The translations under genes and the position numbers were made by a program. Shown one piece after another: positions 46,322 to 56,100 of a stretch of 64,000 nucleotides of DNA. The stretch lies in NCBI RefSeq assembly GCF_012275575.1, contig NZ_NPIH01000174.1:21655-85654 (forward strand). The letters run 5' to 3'. Within the stretch, counting starts at the first letter, position 1; the number at the start of each line of letters is the position of its first letter. The stretch comes from Paraburkholderia sp. SG-MS1 (lineage in GTDB: Bacteria > Pseudomonadota > Gammaproteobacteria > Burkholderiales > Burkholderiaceae). The notes below the pieces were generated by a model, which was not told where the DNA came from, did no database searches, and saw only the letters and a program-made list of their open reading frames with translations.

Positions 46322-48385
46322 ATGCGTTACCCGAACCTTTTCAAGCCTCTCACGCTGAACACGCTGACCTTGCGCAATCGCATCGTCAGCACGGCGCACG
46401 CGGAAGTCTATGCGGAACCGGGCGGCCTGCCCGGCGACCGTTATATCCGCTACTACGAAGAGAAGGCGAAGGGCGGCGTCGGGCTTGCGGTGTGCGGCGG
46501 ATCGAGCCCGGTGTCGATCGACAGCCCGCAAGGCTGGTGGAAGTCGGTGAATCTGTCGACCGACAGGATCATCGATCCGCTCGCACGGCTCGCCGAAGCG
46601 ATGCACACGCACGGCGCAAAAATCATGATTCAGGCCACGCACATGGGACGCCGCTCGGCGTTTCACGGCGAGCACTGGCCGCATCTCATGTCGCCTTCGG
46701 GGGTGCGCGAGCCGGTGCATCGCGGCAACGCGAAGATTATCGAAGTGGAAGAGATTCGCCGCATCATCGACGATTTCGCGGCGGCCGCGAAACGCGTCAA
46801 GGATGCGGGCATGGACGGCGTCGAAATTTCGGCGGCGCACCAGCATCTGATCGATCAATTCTGGAGTCCGCGCACCAATTTCCGCACTGACGAATGGGGC
46901 GGCTCGCTCGAAAACCGTCTGCGTTTCGGCACCGAAGTGCTGAAGGCGGTGCGTGCAGCGGTAGGCGCGGACTTCTGCGTCGGCTTGCGCATGTGCGGCG
47001 ACGAGTTCCATGAAGACGGGCTCGATCACGAACAACTGAAGGAAATCGCTCAGGCGATGAGCGAAACCGGCCTGATCGATTACCTCGGCGTGATCGGCTC
47101 CGGCGCTGACACGCATAACACGCTCGCCAACTGCATGCCGCCGATGGCGCTGCCGCCCGAGCCGTTCGTGCATCTCGCGGCCGGCATCAAGTCGGTCGTG
47201 AAGGTGCCGGTGATGCACGCGCAGAGCATTCGCGACGCGGGCCAGGCCGAGCGGCTGCTGGCGAGCGGCATGGTCGATCTGGTCGGCATGACGCGCGCGC
47301 AGATCGCCGATCCGCATATGGTCATCAAGATTCGTGATGGCCGCGAGGACGAAATCAAACAGTGCGTCGGCGCGAACTACTGCATCGATCGCCAGTACAA
47401 CGGCCTCGACGTGCTGTGCGTGCAGAATGCCGCAACCTCGCGCGAAGCGACCATGCCGCATGTGATCGCGAAGACGCGCGGCCCGAAGCGCAAGGTCGTC
47501 GTGGTCGGCGCGGGGCCGGCGGGACTCGAAGCGGCGCGCGTCGCCAGGTCGCGCGGCCATGACGTGGTGCTGTTCGAGAAGAACGATTACGTGGGCGGCC
47601 AGATCATGCTAGCCGCGAAAGCGCCGCAGCGTGAGCAGATGGCGGGCATCGTGCGCTGGTTCGACATGGAGACGAAGCGCCTCGGGGTCGACCGGCGTCT
47701 CGGTGTCGCGGCCGACGAGAGAACCATCATGGCCGAAAAGCCGGACATCGTCGTGCTCGCGACGGGCGGGTCGGCATTTACATCGCAAGTGGCGGCGTGG
47801 GGTGTCGACGAAGGCCTCGCGGTCAGTTCGTGGGACGTGCTGGCGGGCAAGGTGGAGCCGGGCAGGAACGTGCTCGTGTACGACGGCGTCAGCACGCATG
47901 CCGGGGCGGGCGTCGCCGATTTCATGTCGAGCCGCGGTTCCCACGTCGAGATCGTAACGCCGGACGTGAAGGTCGCCGACGACGTCGGCGGCACCACGTT
48001 CCCGATCTTCTACCGGCGTCTCTATGCCCAAGGCGTGATCCATACGCCGAACTACTGGCTCGACAAGGTCTACGAGGAGGACGGCAAGAAGATCGCCGTG
48101 ATCCGCAACGAGTACACCGAGGAGCAGGAAGAGCGTGCGGTCGATCAGGTAGTGATCGAAAACGGCAGCACGCCGAACGACCGGCTTTACTGGGCGCTCA
48201 AGCCGGAGTCGTTAAACCGCGGGCAGGTCGACGTGCACAAGCTGTTCGCGTCCGAGGCGCAGCCATCGCTCAGCGAAGAACTCGGCAATGGCCGCTTCCT
48301 GCTGTTCCGTGTGGGCGACTGCATTTCAATGCACAACATTCACGGCGCGATTTACGACGCGCTGCGCCTTTGCAAGGATTTCTGA
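46322..48385 (+). CDS. dgcA: dimethylglycine demethylation protein DgcA
   Basis: 687 residues, trimethylamine-dehydrogenase/old-yellow-enzyme family. N-terminal FMN TIM barrel ([41 protein letters not shown]), then a cysteine region, then an ADP-binding half with [15 protein letters not shown]. With DgcB it demethylates dimethylglycine to sarcosine. Cys348, Cys354 and Cys366 match three of the four [4Fe-4S] ligands of trimethylamine dehydrogenase, but the second position (351) is Ala. Confidence 0.92.
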   Translation: MRYPNLFKPLTLNTLTLRNRIVSTAHAEVYAEPGGLPGDRYIRYYEEKAKGGVGLAVCGGSSPVSIDSPQGWWKSVNLSTDRIIDPLARLAEAMHTHGAKIMIQATHMGRRSAFHGEHWPHLMSPSGVREPVHRGNAKIIEVEEIRRIIDDFAAAAKRVKDAGMDGVEISAAHQHLIDQFWSPRTNFRTDEWGGSLENRLRFGTEVLKAVRAAVGADFCVGLRMCGDEFHEDGLDHEQLKEIAQAMSETGLIDYLGVIGSGADTHNTLANCMPPMALPPEPFVHLAAGIKSVVKVPVMHAQSIRDAGQAERLLASGMVDLVGMTRAQIADPHMVIKIRDGREDEIKQCVGANYCIDRQYNGLDVLCVQNAATSREATMPHVIAKTRGPKRKVVVVGAGPAGLEAARVARSRGHDVVLFEKNDYVGGQIMLAAKAPQREQMAGIVRWFDMETKRLGVDRRLGVAADERTIMAEKPDIVVLATGGSAFTSQVAAWGVDEGLAVSSWDVLAGKVEPGRNVLVYDGVSTHAGAGVADFMSSRGSHVEIVTPDVKVADDVGGTTFPIFYRRLYAQGVIHTPNYWLDKVYEEDGKKIAVIRNEYTEEQEERAVDQVVIENGSTPNDRLYWALKPESLNRGQVDVHKLFASEAQPSLSEELGNGRFLLFRVGDCISMHNIHGAIYDALRLCKDF

Positions 48386-48387
48386 CG

Positions 48388-50301
48388 ATGAGCCCCGTGT
48401 TTGTCATCACCGTGCTGCTGTGGATGTCGCTCGCGGGCCTCGCGTTTGCGCTCGCCAAACGCGCGGCGTACTGGCGCGAAGGCCGCGCGACCGCAGCTGG
48501 CGCTTACGGCTGGTCCAATCTGCTGGCGATTCCCAAGCGCTACTTCGTCGATCTGCATCATGCAGTGGCGCGCGATCCGTATATCGCGAGGACACATGTG
48601 GCCACCGCGGGCGGAGCGATTCTCGCGATGGCGCTGGTATTCGTCAACTATGGTCTCGCGATCTACTCGCCGTGGCTCGACAAACTGATCTTCGTCGCCG
48701 CGCTCGTGATGCTCGTGGGCGCGGTGTTCGTCTGGCGCCGCCGCCATGGCGCGAGGGCGGTGCCCGCACGGCTCTCGCGCGGACCATGGGATCAGCTGCC
48801 GCTGCTGCTCGGCTCGTTCGCGCTTGGGCTTGCACTCTTCATCGGGTTGCCGGCGGCGGCCATGTCCGGCGCGCTCGCGGTACTCGTCGCGCTGCTGATC
48901 GCGGCGGGCGCCTTCACAATGACGTTCGGCGCGGCGCGCGGCGGCCCGATGAAGCATGCGCTAGCCGGTCTGCTGCACCTCGCGTTTCATCCGCGCCAGG
49001 AGCGCTTTGCCGAGCGCAATGACAACGACGTCGTGCCGCCCACTGCACTGAAAGTGCCGCTGCTCGATGCGAAGGAATACGGCGTGGGCAAGCCGGTCGA
49101 ATTTCGCTGGAACCAGTTGCTCAGTTTCGATGCATGCGTGCAATGCGGCAAATGCGAGGCGGCATGTCCCGCGTTCGCTGCGGGCCAGCCGCTCAATCCG
49201 AAGAAGCTGATTCAGGACCTGGTGACGGGCATGGTCGGAGGCACCGATGCCGGCTACGCGGGCAGCCCGACGCCCGGCATCGCGATCGGCAAGCATGCCG
49301 GTGCGCCCGCGAAGCCGCTGATTTCGAGCCTGATCGAAGCGGATACGCTGTGGTCCTGCACGACCTGCCGGGCCTGCGTGCAGGAGTGCCCGATGCTGAT
49401 CGAGCACGTCGACGCGATCGTCGATATGCGGCGCAATCAGACGCTGGTCGAAGGCATGGTGCCGGGCAAGGGGCCGCTCACGCTCGCGAATCTGCGTGAG
49501 ACCGGCAGCGCCAACGGCTACGACATCGGCGTGCGTTACGACTGGGCGGTCGATCTGCAGGTGCAGGTCGCGCAGCCGGGGCGTCGTGTGGACGTTCTGT
49601 TGATCGCCGGCGAAGGCGCGTTCGACATGCGCTATCAGCGCACGCTGCGTGCTTTGGTCAAGGTGCTGAACCGCGCGGGCATCGACTACGCGGTGCTGGG
49701 CGGCGTCGAAACCGATACCGGCGACACGGCCCGGCGTCTCGGCGACGAAGCGACCTTCCAGCAGCTCGCGCACAAGCTGATCGGCACGCTTGCGCAGTAT
49801 TCGTTCGGCAAGATCGTCACCGCCGATCCGCACGTGCTGCATAGCTTGCGCAACGAATATCGCGCGCTGGGCGGCTTCTATGAAGTGCAGCACCACACTG
49901 CGCTGATCGACGAGCTGGTTGCGAGCGGCAAGCTCTCGCCGCATGCGGTCGCCGCATACGCGCAACGCACGATCACCTATCACGACCCGTGCTATCTGGG
50001 CCGCTATAACGGTGAAACCGACGCGCCGCGCCGGTTATTGAAAAGCATCGGCATCAAGGTCGTGGAGATGGAGCGTCACGGCATGCGCGGACGCTGCTGC
50101 GGCGGGGGCGGTGGGGCGCCGTTGACCGACATTCCAGGTAAGCGGCGTATTCCCGACCTCCGCATCGACGATGCGCGTGCCACCGGCGCGGAGATCGTCG
50201 CGGTGGGCTGCCCGAATTGCACGGCGATGCTCGAAGGCGTGGTGGGGCCGCGTCCGGAAGTGCTGGACGTCGCCGAACTGGTTGCTGCGGCGCTGGAGTA
50301 A
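48388..50301 (+). CDS. dgcB: DgcB, membrane Fe-S electron-transfer protein
   Basis: 637 residues. About four N-terminal membrane segments (to about residue 195), then two ferredoxin-type motifs (CVQCGKCEAACP and CTTCRACVQECP), then two CCG domains (HDPCYLGRYNGET; GRCCGGGGG) as in heterodisulfide-reductase D/GlpC-like proteins. It should carry electrons from DgcA/ETF to quinone. Starts 2 bp after the dgcA stop, at ATG 48388; the long upstream ORF is a frame shadow. Confidence 0.92.
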   Translation: MSPVFVITVLLWMSLAGLAFALAKRAAYWREGRATAAGAYGWSNLLAIPKRYFVDLHHAVARDPYIARTHVATAGGAILAMALVFVNYGLAIYSPWLDKLIFVAALVMLVGAVFVWRRRHGARAVPARLSRGPWDQLPLLLGSFALGLALFIGLPAAAMSGALAVLVALLIAAGAFTMTFGAARGGPMKHALAGLLHLAFHPRQERFAERNDNDVVPPTALKVPLLDAKEYGVGKPVEFRWNQLLSFDACVQCGKCEAACPAFAAGQPLNPKKLIQDLVTGMVGGTDAGYAGSPTPGIAIGKHAGAPAKPLISSLIEADTLWSCTTCRACVQECPMLIEHVDAIVDMRRNQTLVEGMVPGKGPLTLANLRETGSANGYDIGVRYDWAVDLQVQVAQPGRRVDVLLIAGEGAFDMRYQRTLRALVKVLNRAGIDYAVLGGVETDTGDTARRLGDEATFQQLAHKLIGTLAQYSFGKIVTADPHVLHSLRNEYRALGGFYEVQHHTALIDELVASGKLSPHAVAAYAQRTITYHDPCYLGRYNGETDAPRRLLKSIGIKVVEMERHGMRGRCCGGGGGAPLTDIPGKRRIPDLRIDDARATGAEIVAVGCPNCTAMLEGVVGPRPEVLDVAELVAAALE

Positions 50302-50305
50302 CGCG

Positions 50306-51475
50306 ATGAACACGCTCAAACGAATGGATCCGCGCCGCCCGTTCACGGTGACGGCGCAAGGACTCAAACGCATCACGCTCGGCGCAACCGGTGTCGCGGG
50401 CGCGATGGAATTCAACGTGCCTCTCGCGGCGCACGGCGAACAGCCGAAGCCGCGCCGCACCACGGCCGTGCCGCAACGCGTGCTGCTGGTGGCCGCGCAC
50501 GCCGACCGTGGTGCGCTTGACGATCACGCGCGCCAGACGTTGGCCGGCGCGGCATTGATCGCCGATGCGAACACGGAAGTCGTACTGCTCGTTTTCGGCG
50601 AATTCACGCACGACGCCGCCGCGCTCGGCGCCGACAAATTAATCGTGTTGCCGATGTTCGAGCGCCGCACGTTCGCGCCGCTCGACGAATTGAACGCACT
50701 GGCCGCGTGCGTCGCGGCTTATGCACCGGCGCATGTTTTCCTGCCCGACAATGCGACCGGCGACGGCGATCTCGGCCGTCGCTATGCCGCGGCCGCGAAC
50801 GCGAGCGTGGCCACGCACGTCGTCGAGATCGATGCGGCGCACGTGGCCGTTTATATCCGTGCGAATACGGCGCTTGCCGCACGCCCGTTGCCCGACGTCG
50901 TGTTGCTCGCGCCTGATGCGGTCGAGGCGAAGCTGCCGTTCAGCGGGGCAGGCGAGCGGGTCGTGTGGCGTTTCGACGGTGACGCCGTGGCGTCGAAAAG
51001 CGCCGTGCGCGATCTCGGTGTCGACGAAATCGATGCGGCGCAACTCGCGCTCGAAGAGGCGGATTTCATCGTGTCGGCCGGCAACGGCGTAAGCGACGTG
51101 CCCGCGTTCGAACGGCTGGCCGCCACGTTGGGCGCGGCAATCGGCGCAAGCCGCGTCGCCGTGGACGACGGCAAGTTCACCCGCGACAAGCAGATTGGCG
51201 CGACCGGCAAGACCGTCGAGGCGAGCGTCTATATCGCGTTCGGCATTTCCGGCGCCGTGCAGCATCTGCAGGGCATCAAGGATTGCCGGCACGTGATCGC
51301 CGTGAATCTCGACGCCAGCGCGCCAATCGCGAAGCGCGCGAATCTGACCGTGATCGCGGATGCGCGCGAAACCATCGCGGCCCTCAATGAAGCGGTGGCC
51401 GCGGCACGTAGCGCGCGGGGCACGGGTGCCGCCTTGCTCAATTCGACCGCTGTCGCTGAAGGAGTGCTCGCATGA
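50306..51475 (+). CDS. etfA: electron transfer flavoprotein alpha subunit, dgc-linked
   Basis: 389 residues. The C-terminal FAD-binding domain is clear: SRVAVDDGKFTRDKQIGATGKTV, YIAFGISGAVQHLQGI and NLDASAPIAKRANLTVIAD. The N-terminus is about 60 residues longer than housekeeping EtfA (basic start MNTLKRMDPRRPFTV). Likely the electron acceptor specific to DgcA. Starts 4 bp after dgcB and overlaps the next gene by 4 bp. Confidence 0.88.
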   Translation: MNTLKRMDPRRPFTVTAQGLKRITLGATGVAGAMEFNVPLAAHGEQPKPRRTTAVPQRVLLVAAHADRGALDDHARQTLAGAALIADANTEVVLLVFGEFTHDAAALGADKLIVLPMFERRTFAPLDELNALAACVAAYAPAHVFLPDNATGDGDLGRRYAAAANASVATHVVEIDAAHVAVYIRANTALAARPLPDVVLLAPDAVEAKLPFSGAGERVVWRFDGDAVASKSAVRDLGVDEIDAAQLALEEADFIVSAGNGVSDVPAFERLAATLGAAIGASRVAVDDGKFTRDKQIGATGKTVEASVYIAFGISGAVQHLQGIKDCRHVIAVNLDASAPIAKRANLTVIADARETIAALNEAVAAARSARGTGAALLNSTAVAEGVLA

Positions 51476-52266
51476 AGATCGCCGTGCTGGTTTCGGTCGG
51501 CCGCCATCCGGTCAGCGGCACGGCGCGCTATAGCCGCAACGACGCAGCCGCGCTAAGCATCGCGCTATCGCTCACCAAAGTACACGGCGCGACGCTCGAC
51601 GTGCTGCACGCGGGCGATCCGTCGAGCCCTGCGTTGCGGGAGTATCTGGCGCTCGGCGCACGCTCGGTCGAGGTACTCGAAACTGCCGCCGCGCAGGCGC
51701 AAGCGCAGGCGGACGCAGCGACGCTGCTCGCCGCGCGCCTGCAAGGCTACGACCTCGTGTTGACTGGCACGCGCGCGGAAGGCGCGTTCGATAGCGGCAT
51801 GCTGCCGTATCGGGTTGCTCACGCGTTGGGGATGCCGCTCGTCGGTGCCGCCGTCGACGTGAGCGTGCGGGACCGTTGCGCGCAAGTCAGGCAATTCATG
51901 CCGAAGGGTTTGCGCCGGCGCGTCGAAGTTCGACTGCCCGCGCTGATCGCGGTGCATCCGCTCGCCAATGCCGCGCCGACTTACGCGTATGCACGGTTGC
52001 GCGAAGGCTCGATCGAGCGGAGCGTGCCGCAAGCCGCAGCAGATGCGCATGCCGGCAATTCCGACGACCTTGCCTGGACCATCCGTCCCGCTACCGCCAA
52101 ACCAGTGCGTCTCGCCGCCGCCGAAAAGCGCTCGGGCCATGCCCGCATGCTCTCGGCGACCACGACCGAAAGCCGCGGCGGCAGCGTCGTAATTGAAGGG
52201 AGTTCCGTCGAAAAAGCACAAGTGATTCTCGCGTATTTGCGCGAGCATCAACTTGTGGATTACTGA
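51472..52266 (+). CDS. etfB: electron transfer flavoprotein beta subunit, dgc-linked
   Basis: 264 residues of the EtfB fold: KIAVLVSVGRHPVSG, SRNDAAALSIALSL, DLVLTGTRAEGAFDSGMLPYRVAHALG. Divergent from housekeeping EtfB, as are the equivalents next to dgcAB in Pseudomonas. ATGA overlap with the alpha gene. Followed after 74 bp by gbcA. Confidence 0.86.
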   Translation: MKIAVLVSVGRHPVSGTARYSRNDAAALSIALSLTKVHGATLDVLHAGDPSSPALREYLALGARSVEVLETAAAQAQAQADAATLLAARLQGYDLVLTGTRAEGAFDSGMLPYRVAHALGMPLVGAAVDVSVRDRCAQVRQFMPKGLRRRVEVRLPALIAVHPLANAAPTYAYARLREGSIERSVPQAAADAHAGNSDDLAWTIRPATAKPVRLAAAEKRSGHARMLSATTTESRGGSVVIEGSSVEKAQVILAYLREHQLVDY

Positions 52267-52340
52267 ATTCCGGTTCGGGCCAGCATGCGTCCAGGAGGGC
52301 CTGGCGCGGCGCCAGACGTGACATTGCAACGGAGCACACA

Positions 52341-53654
52341 ATGAAAGTTTCGGCAGACGTTCGCGCGATGATCGAACGCCGCAAGAGGAATTACACGCTG
52401 GAAGCGCCGTTCTATACGAGCGAAGCCGTCTTCGCGCTCGACATGGACGCGATTTTCCGCCAGCACTGGATTCAGGTCGCGGTCGAACCCGACGTGCCGG
52501 AACCGGGTGACTACATCACCGTGGAGATCGGCCGCGATTCGATTCTGATCGTGCGTGACGACGACATGCAGGTGCGCGCGTTTCACAACGTGTGCCGCCA
52601 TCGCGGCGCGCGTCTGTGCAATCACGACAAAGGCTCGCTCGGCAATATCGTGTGTCCGTATCACAGCTGGACGTACAGCCTGAACGGCGAGCTGATGTTT
52701 GCCGAACACATGGGCGAGCAGTTCGACCGCTGCAAGCATAGCCTGAAGGCGGTACACGTCGAGAATCTCGCAGGGCTGATCTTCGTTTGCCTCGCCGCGC
52801 AGCCGCCCGCCGACTTTGCCGTGATGCGCGTCGCGATGGAGCCGTACTTGCGGCCGCACGATCTGGCCGGCTGCAAGATCGCGGCGCAGATCGACATCGT
52901 CGAAGAGGGCAACTGGAAACTCACGATGGAGAACAATCGCGAGTGCTATCACTGCGTCGCGAATCATCCGGAATTGACGATTTCGCTGTACGAGTACGGC
53001 TTCGGCTATCAGCGCACCCCGGCCAACGAAGAGGGCATGGCCGCCTTCGATGAAACCGTGGCCCGCCGCACCGCGCAATGGGAGGCCATGCAGTTGCCGT
53101 CGGCGGAGATCGAGCGGCTCGCGGATCTGGTCACCGGTTTTCGCACGCAACGTTTGCCGCTCGATCGCGACGGCGAATCGCAGACGCTCGACGCAAAGAT
53201 CGCCTCGAAGAAGCTGCTTGGCGGTTTCGAGCAAGCCGATCTGGGCGGCCTGTCGTTCTGGACCCAGCCGAATTCGTGGCATCACTTCATGAGCGACCAC
53301 ATCGTCACTTTCTCGGTGATTCCGCTTTCGGCCGGCAAAACGCTGGTGCGTACCAAGTGGCTCGTCCACAAGGATGCACGCGAGGGCATCGATTACGACG
53401 TCGACAACCTGACCGCGGTCTGGCGTGCGACCAACGATCAGGACCGCGCGCTCGTCGAGTACTCGCAGCGCGGCGCAACCAGTAGCGCGTATGAACCGGG
53501 GCCGTATTCGCCGTTCACCGAGGGCCTCGTCGAGAAGTTCTGCGAGTGGTACATCGGCCGTCTCGCGGCTTACGGCGACGCCGCGCAAACCGATGACACC
53601 GGTGCCGCCGCGCCGGTTTCGCACGGCGAAAAAGTCGTGTCCTTCATGCGCTGA
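52341..53654 (+). CDS. gbcA: glycine betaine monooxygenase, Rieske oxygenase subunit
   Basis: 437 residues. Rieske [2Fe-2S] ligands Cys85-x-His87 and Cys105-x2-His108; mononuclear iron site with His204 and His209 in NRECYHCVANHPEL. Demethylates glycine betaine to dimethylglycine with formaldehyde release, using electrons from GbcB. ATG at 52341 follows ACGGAGCACACA. Confidence 0.94.
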   Translation: MKVSADVRAMIERRKRNYTLEAPFYTSEAVFALDMDAIFRQHWIQVAVEPDVPEPGDYITVEIGRDSILIVRDDDMQVRAFHNVCRHRGARLCNHDKGSLGNIVCPYHSWTYSLNGELMFAEHMGEQFDRCKHSLKAVHVENLAGLIFVCLAAQPPADFAVMRVAMEPYLRPHDLAGCKIAAQIDIVEEGNWKLTMENNRECYHCVANHPELTISLYEYGFGYQRTPANEEGMAAFDETVARRTAQWEAMQLPSAEIERLADLVTGFRTQRLPLDRDGESQTLDAKIASKKLLGGFEQADLGGLSFWTQPNSWHHFMSDHIVTFSVIPLSAGKTLVRTKWLVHKDAREGIDYDVDNLTAVWRATNDQDRALVEYSQRGATSSAYEPGPYSPFTEGLVEKFCEWYIGRLAAYGDAAQTDDTGAAAPVSHGEKVVSFMR

Positions 53655-53687
53655 GCGCGACACCGCAAACAGGAGCGGGAGAAAAAC

Positions 53688-54935
53688 ATGATGCGCGATC
53701 AGGCGACGTTTCAGCCCGGCACCAAGCCGCCCATTCCCCGCGCCGCGAGCCGTGTCACGCAGCCGCGTTTCTGGGAGGCGCTGCCCGCGCGCTGGAATAG
53801 CGACGCCGACGATACGCTGGTGTGCTGCCAGGTGCGCGACGAAACGCACGACGTGAAGAGTTTTTTTTTCCGCGCGCCGTCCGAGCGGGCATTCGTGTTC
53901 GAGCCTGGGCAGTTCTTGACGCTGGAACTGGAGATCGACGGCGAAGCGATCAATCGCTGCTATACGATCTCGTCGCCACCGACGCGGCCGCATACGATTT
54001 CGATCACGGTCAAGCGCGTGCCGGGCGGCAAGGTGTCGAACTGGCTGCACGACAATCTGCAGCCGGGCATGCAGGTTCGCGTGCTGGGCCCGTCCGGCGA
54101 GTTCACCTGCGCGCGCCATCCGGCGCGCAAGTTCCTGTTTCTGTCGGCAGGCTCGGGCATTACGCCGCTGATGTCGATGAGCCGCGCGCATCACGAACTC
54201 GGCGAGGATAGCGACATCGTGTTCGTGCACAGCGCCCGCACGCCGGACGACATCATCTTCGCGCGCGAACTCGATCTGATCGCGTCGAATCAGGCGCATT
54301 TCCGTACCGCGTTCGTGTGCGAGCGCGTCGGCGCACGCACGAACTGGCCCGGCGTGACCGGTTTTCTGACGTTGCCGCTGCTCAAGCTGATTGCACCGGA
54401 CTTTGCGGAGCGCGAGATCTTCACGTGCGGGCCCGCGCCGTATATGCAGGCGGTGCGCGAGCTGCTGGACGAGGGCGGTTTCGATCGCAGCCACTATCAC
54501 GAGGAAAGTTTTTCGTTTGAAACGGTGGGCGAAGTCGCGGCGCAGCTGACTACCGCCCCTATCGCGGATGCGTTGCATCATGCGGGCGCGTCTGATATGA
54601 CGGAGTGTTTTGTCGAAGCGGGTGCCGAAGCTGCCGGCTTCGAGCCGGCACCCGCGCCGGTCGAAACGGAAACGCGCTTCAAGGTGAACTTTGCCAAAAG
54701 CCATCGTGAGATCGAATGCGGCAGTGACCAGCATGTACTCGATGCGGCGAAGAAGGCGGGCGTACGGCTGCCTGCGTCGTGCACGCAGGGCATGTGCGGC
54801 ACCTGCAAGGTCAAGCTCGTATCCGGTGAAGTCGTGATGAAACACGCCGGCGGGATCCGTCAGCGCGAAATCGATCAGGGCATGGTGCTGCTGTGCTGCA
54901 GCAAACCACTTACCGATCTCGTCGTCGAGAAGTAA
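53688..54935 (+). CDS. gbcB: glycine betaine monooxygenase, ferredoxin reductase subunit
   Basis: 415 residues: FAD domain with RCYTISSPP, NAD domain with SAGSGITPLMSM and FTCGPAPYM, and a C-terminal plant-type [2Fe-2S] domain (cysteines about 365, 370, 373 and 403/404). Passes NADH electrons to GbcA. Two oddities: a run of nine T at 53861-53869 inside codons for three phenylalanines, and a 12-bp tandem repeat that starts in the last codons and runs past the stop. Confidence 0.93.
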   Translation: MMRDQATFQPGTKPPIPRAASRVTQPRFWEALPARWNSDADDTLVCCQVRDETHDVKSFFFRAPSERAFVFEPGQFLTLELEIDGEAINRCYTISSPPTRPHTISITVKRVPGGKVSNWLHDNLQPGMQVRVLGPSGEFTCARHPARKFLFLSAGSGITPLMSMSRAHHELGEDSDIVFVHSARTPDDIIFARELDLIASNQAHFRTAFVCERVGARTNWPGVTGFLTLPLLKLIAPDFAEREIFTCGPAPYMQAVRELLDEGGFDRSHYHEESFSFETVGEVAAQLTTAPIADALHHAGASDMTECFVEAGAEAAGFEPAPAPVETETRFKVNFAKSHREIECGSDQHVLDAAKKAGVRLPASCTQGMCGTCKVKLVSGEVVMKHAGGIRQREIDQGMVLLCCSKPLTDLVVEK

Positions 54936-54992
54936 GACGAGAAGTAAGACGAGAAGTAAGACGAGAAGTAAGACGAGAAGTAAGACGAGAAG
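54926..54992 (+). repeat. 12-bp tandem repeat spanning the gbcB stop codon
   Basis: CGAGAAGTAAGA repeated five times from 54926 to 54985 plus a 7-bp partial copy. The first copy contains the last codons and TAA of gbcB, so each further unit carries another in-frame GAG-AAG-TAA; the protein ends at the first. Evidently a slippage expansion of the gene end. Confidence 0.92.
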
Positions 54993-55011
54993 CGCGCGCA
55001 AATGCGCTCGA

Positions 55012-55038
55012 AGTCGCATGCGGACAACTGGATGTCGC
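55012..55038. promoter_or_regulatory. tandem AGTCGC/TGTCGC half-sites upstream of betaine-binding gene
   Basis: AGTCGC (55012-55017), N8, AA, N5, TGTCGC (55033-55038), 21-bp phasing, 86 bp before the start codon. It is 20 bp downstream of the slippage repeat. Confidence 0.6.
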
Positions 55039-55124
55039 AAAACAACGCTACCCGGCAATTCTGGCTGGCGATTCTAAATGCTCAATGGGTCGTACGACGG
55101 CAACTGGCAAACGGGAGAATGGCG

Positions 55125-55982
55125 ATGAGACTGATCAGAAAGATATTCGTGGCGAGCGCATTGAGCGCGGCGCTGACGGCCAGCAGCGTGAGCGTGTCGG
55201 CCGATACGAAGCCGACCATCAAGATCGGTTACGTGGAGGGCTGGGACGATAGCGTCGCGACCTCTAACGTGGCCGCGCGCGTGATCGAAAAGCGCCTCGG
55301 CTATCAGGTGCAACTGGTGCCGGTCGCCGCCGGCGTGATGTGGCAGGGCGTGGCGCGCGGCGACCTGGACGCGACGCTGTCCGCATGGCTGCCGGTCACG
55401 CATGGTGCTTACTGGAATAACTTCAAGGAGAAGGTGGTCGACCTCGGTCCGAACTTCAACGACGCGAAGATCGGCCTGATCGTGCCGGACAACGCGGATG
55501 TGAGAACCGTCGGCGACCTCGAAGCGAAGAAGGCGGAGTTCGGTTCGCGCATCGTCGGCATCGATGCCGGCGCCGGCGTGATGCAGAAAACGAGCGAGGC
55601 GATCAAGGCCTACGGCCTCGACTATCAGCTGATGCCCAGTTCGGGCAGCGCGATGACCGCCGAACTGGCGCGCTCGGAAGCGGCGAGCAAGCCGATCATC
55701 GTGACCGGCTGGAAGCCGCACTGGATGTTCGCGAAGTACAAGCTGAAATTCCTCGACGATCCGAAGAAGGTGTTCGGTGAAGCGGAACACGTGGACAGCG
55801 TGGTGAATCCGGAACTCGAGAAAAAGGCGCCGACGGTCGTGGCTTTCCTGAAGAAATTCCAATGGAAACCGGGGGAGATCGACAGTGTGATGCTGGCGAC
55901 GCAAAATGGCGAGAAGCCGACCGCCGCCGCCGATGCGTGGATCGGTGCGCACGGCGATCGCGTGGATAGCTGGGTGAAGTGA
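55125..55982 (+). CDS. glycine betaine/proline-type ABC substrate-binding protein
   Basis: 285 residues. Signal peptide MRLIRKIFVASALSAALTAS...VSADT; mature OpuAC/ProX-like domain IKIGYVEGWDDSVATSNVAARVIEKRLGY, DLDATLSAWLPVTHG and IIVTGWKPHWMFAKY with tryptophans suited to a betaine cage. Distinct from the two ChoX proteins. No permease or ATPase is adjacent, so it may use ChoVW, as multiple binding proteins share CbcWV in Pseudomonas. The start at 55125 follows GGGAG at 7 bp. Confidence 0.9.
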   Translation: MRLIRKIFVASALSAALTASSVSVSADTKPTIKIGYVEGWDDSVATSNVAARVIEKRLGYQVQLVPVAAGVMWQGVARGDLDATLSAWLPVTHGAYWNNFKEKVVDLGPNFNDAKIGLIVPDNADVRTVGDLEAKKAEFGSRIVGIDAGAGVMQKTSEAIKAYGLDYQLMPSSGSAMTAELARSEAASKPIIVTGWKPHWMFAKYKLKFLDDPKKVFGEAEHVDSVVNPELEKKAPTVVAFLKKFQWKPGEIDSVMLATQNGEKPTAAADAWIGAHGDRVDSWVK

Positions 55983-56054
55983 TTGAACGTGTGCGCCGTA
56001 TGGACGCATCGCCGCCTGGTTGAAACGGCGATGCCGTCACGGATGTGATTCAAA

Positions 56055-56086
56055 AAAACGCCGCTTTTTCATTTGAGCGGCGTTTT
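56055..56086. terminator. bidirectional rho-independent terminator
   Basis: AAAACGCCGCT / AGCGGCGTTTT, 11-bp perfect stem with a 10-base loop, flanked by A-run and T-rich sequence. Lies between the convergent binding-protein and purU genes. Confidence 0.85.
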
Positions 56087-56100
56087 CCGTTTACTTCTCC

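Noticed and set aside
52185..52211. CGTCGT/CGTCGA pair with 21-bp phasing upstream of gbcA
   Set aside because: It lies inside etfB, where codon periodicity makes TCG pairs at multiples of 3 common, and only the TCG core matches.
52260..55058. 932-codon minus-strand open frame with a Leu/Val-rich repeat start
   Set aside because: It is the shadow of gbcA and gbcB; the Leu/Val repeat is the 12-bp slippage array read backwards.
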